From NCBI GenBank assembly GCA_021784975.1, contig JAJYGU010000465.1:1-5470 (forward strand): a stretch of 5,470 nucleotides of DNA. The letters run 5' to 3'. Of this stretch, positions 5,404 through 5,470 are shown piece after piece (position 1 is the stretch's first letter; each line of letters opens with the position of its first letter). The notes under the pieces are model-generated. The model searched no databases, had not been told where the DNA came from, and worked only from the letters and a program-made list of their open reading frames with translations. The stretch is from Planctomycetota bacterium (lineage in GTDB: Bacteria > Planctomycetota > Planctomycetia > Pirellulales > Thermoguttaceae). The translations under genes were made by a program, and so were the position numbers.

Positions 5404-5470
5404 ATGCCGCGTGCCGCACGAGTTGCTCCGGGAGGGATGCTGTTCCACGTTTTGAATCGAGGCGTGGGCC
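5404..5470 (+). CDS. REP-associated tyrosine transposase (RAYT, Y1 family), 5' end only
   Basis: The frame starts at ATG 5404 and is open to the window edge, giving 22 residues: MPRAARVAPGG followed by MLFHVLNRGVG. This is the characteristic N-terminus of RAYT/TnpA-REP proteins of the IS200-like Y1 family, where the basic start and the HVxNRG strand precede the HUH and catalytic tyrosine motifs. Those motifs lie outside the window, so activity cannot be judged. RAYTs are single-copy or low-copy domesticated relatives of IS200/IS605 transposases that cut and move REP palindromes as single strands. The palindromic element at 1468-1574 is a possible substrate class, but no sequence link is proven. 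The assignment rests on a short stretch, though a very typical one. Confidence 0.75.
   Translation, partial: MPRAARVAPGGMLFHVLNRGVG

Noticed and set aside
1..5470. CRISPR arrays, rRNA, riboswitches or defence-system genes
   Set aside because: No regularly spaced repeats, rRNA-like stretches, conserved riboswitch motifs or defence domains were seen on either strand.

Overview
The window looks like a chromosomal segment of a planctomycete. The best evidence is the secreted protein at 4596-5264, whose C-terminal half matches the TIGR03000 domain, a family known essentially from Planctomycetes. The GC-rich composition, the loosely packed genes and the RAYT-type transposase start at the right edge all fit.

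Layout, left to right. Positions 1-174 hold no gene. A membrane-anchored HtrA/DegS-type serine protease with one PDZ domain is on the minus strand (175-1389). A 491-base divergent spacer (1390-1880) follows and contains a compact inverted-repeat element (1473-1569) flanked by a 5-bp direct repeat. The ftsH gene (1881-3812, plus strand) comes next, and 16 bases after it lies a four-helix DoxX/DoxD-like membrane protein (3829-4371), probably in the same transcript. A 224-base spacer leads to the secreted TIGR03000 protein (4596-5264), which has a strong Shine-Dalgarno sequence. The last 67 bases (5404-5470) are the first codons of a REP-associated tyrosine transposase (Y1 family), placed directly behind a near-consensus sigma70-type promoter.

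The functional theme of the left two thirds is quality control of membrane and periplasmic proteins. An HtrA-type protease with a periplasm-facing catalytic domain and the ATP-driven FtsH protease are transcribed divergently from one intergenic region, which would allow shared control, though no operator was identified. The DoxX-like protein is an inner-membrane passenger of unknown function.

I found no convincing undescribed multi-gene system. The most interesting non-genic signal is the 97-bp element between the two protease genes. It has 9-bp terminal inverted repeats, an exact CTTAG duplication outside them, and an inner near-perfect hairpin made of two GGGACAGTCCC palindromes. It looks like a small non-autonomous mobile or REP-like element, and the RAYT gene at the right edge shows that the matching class of enzyme exists in this genome.
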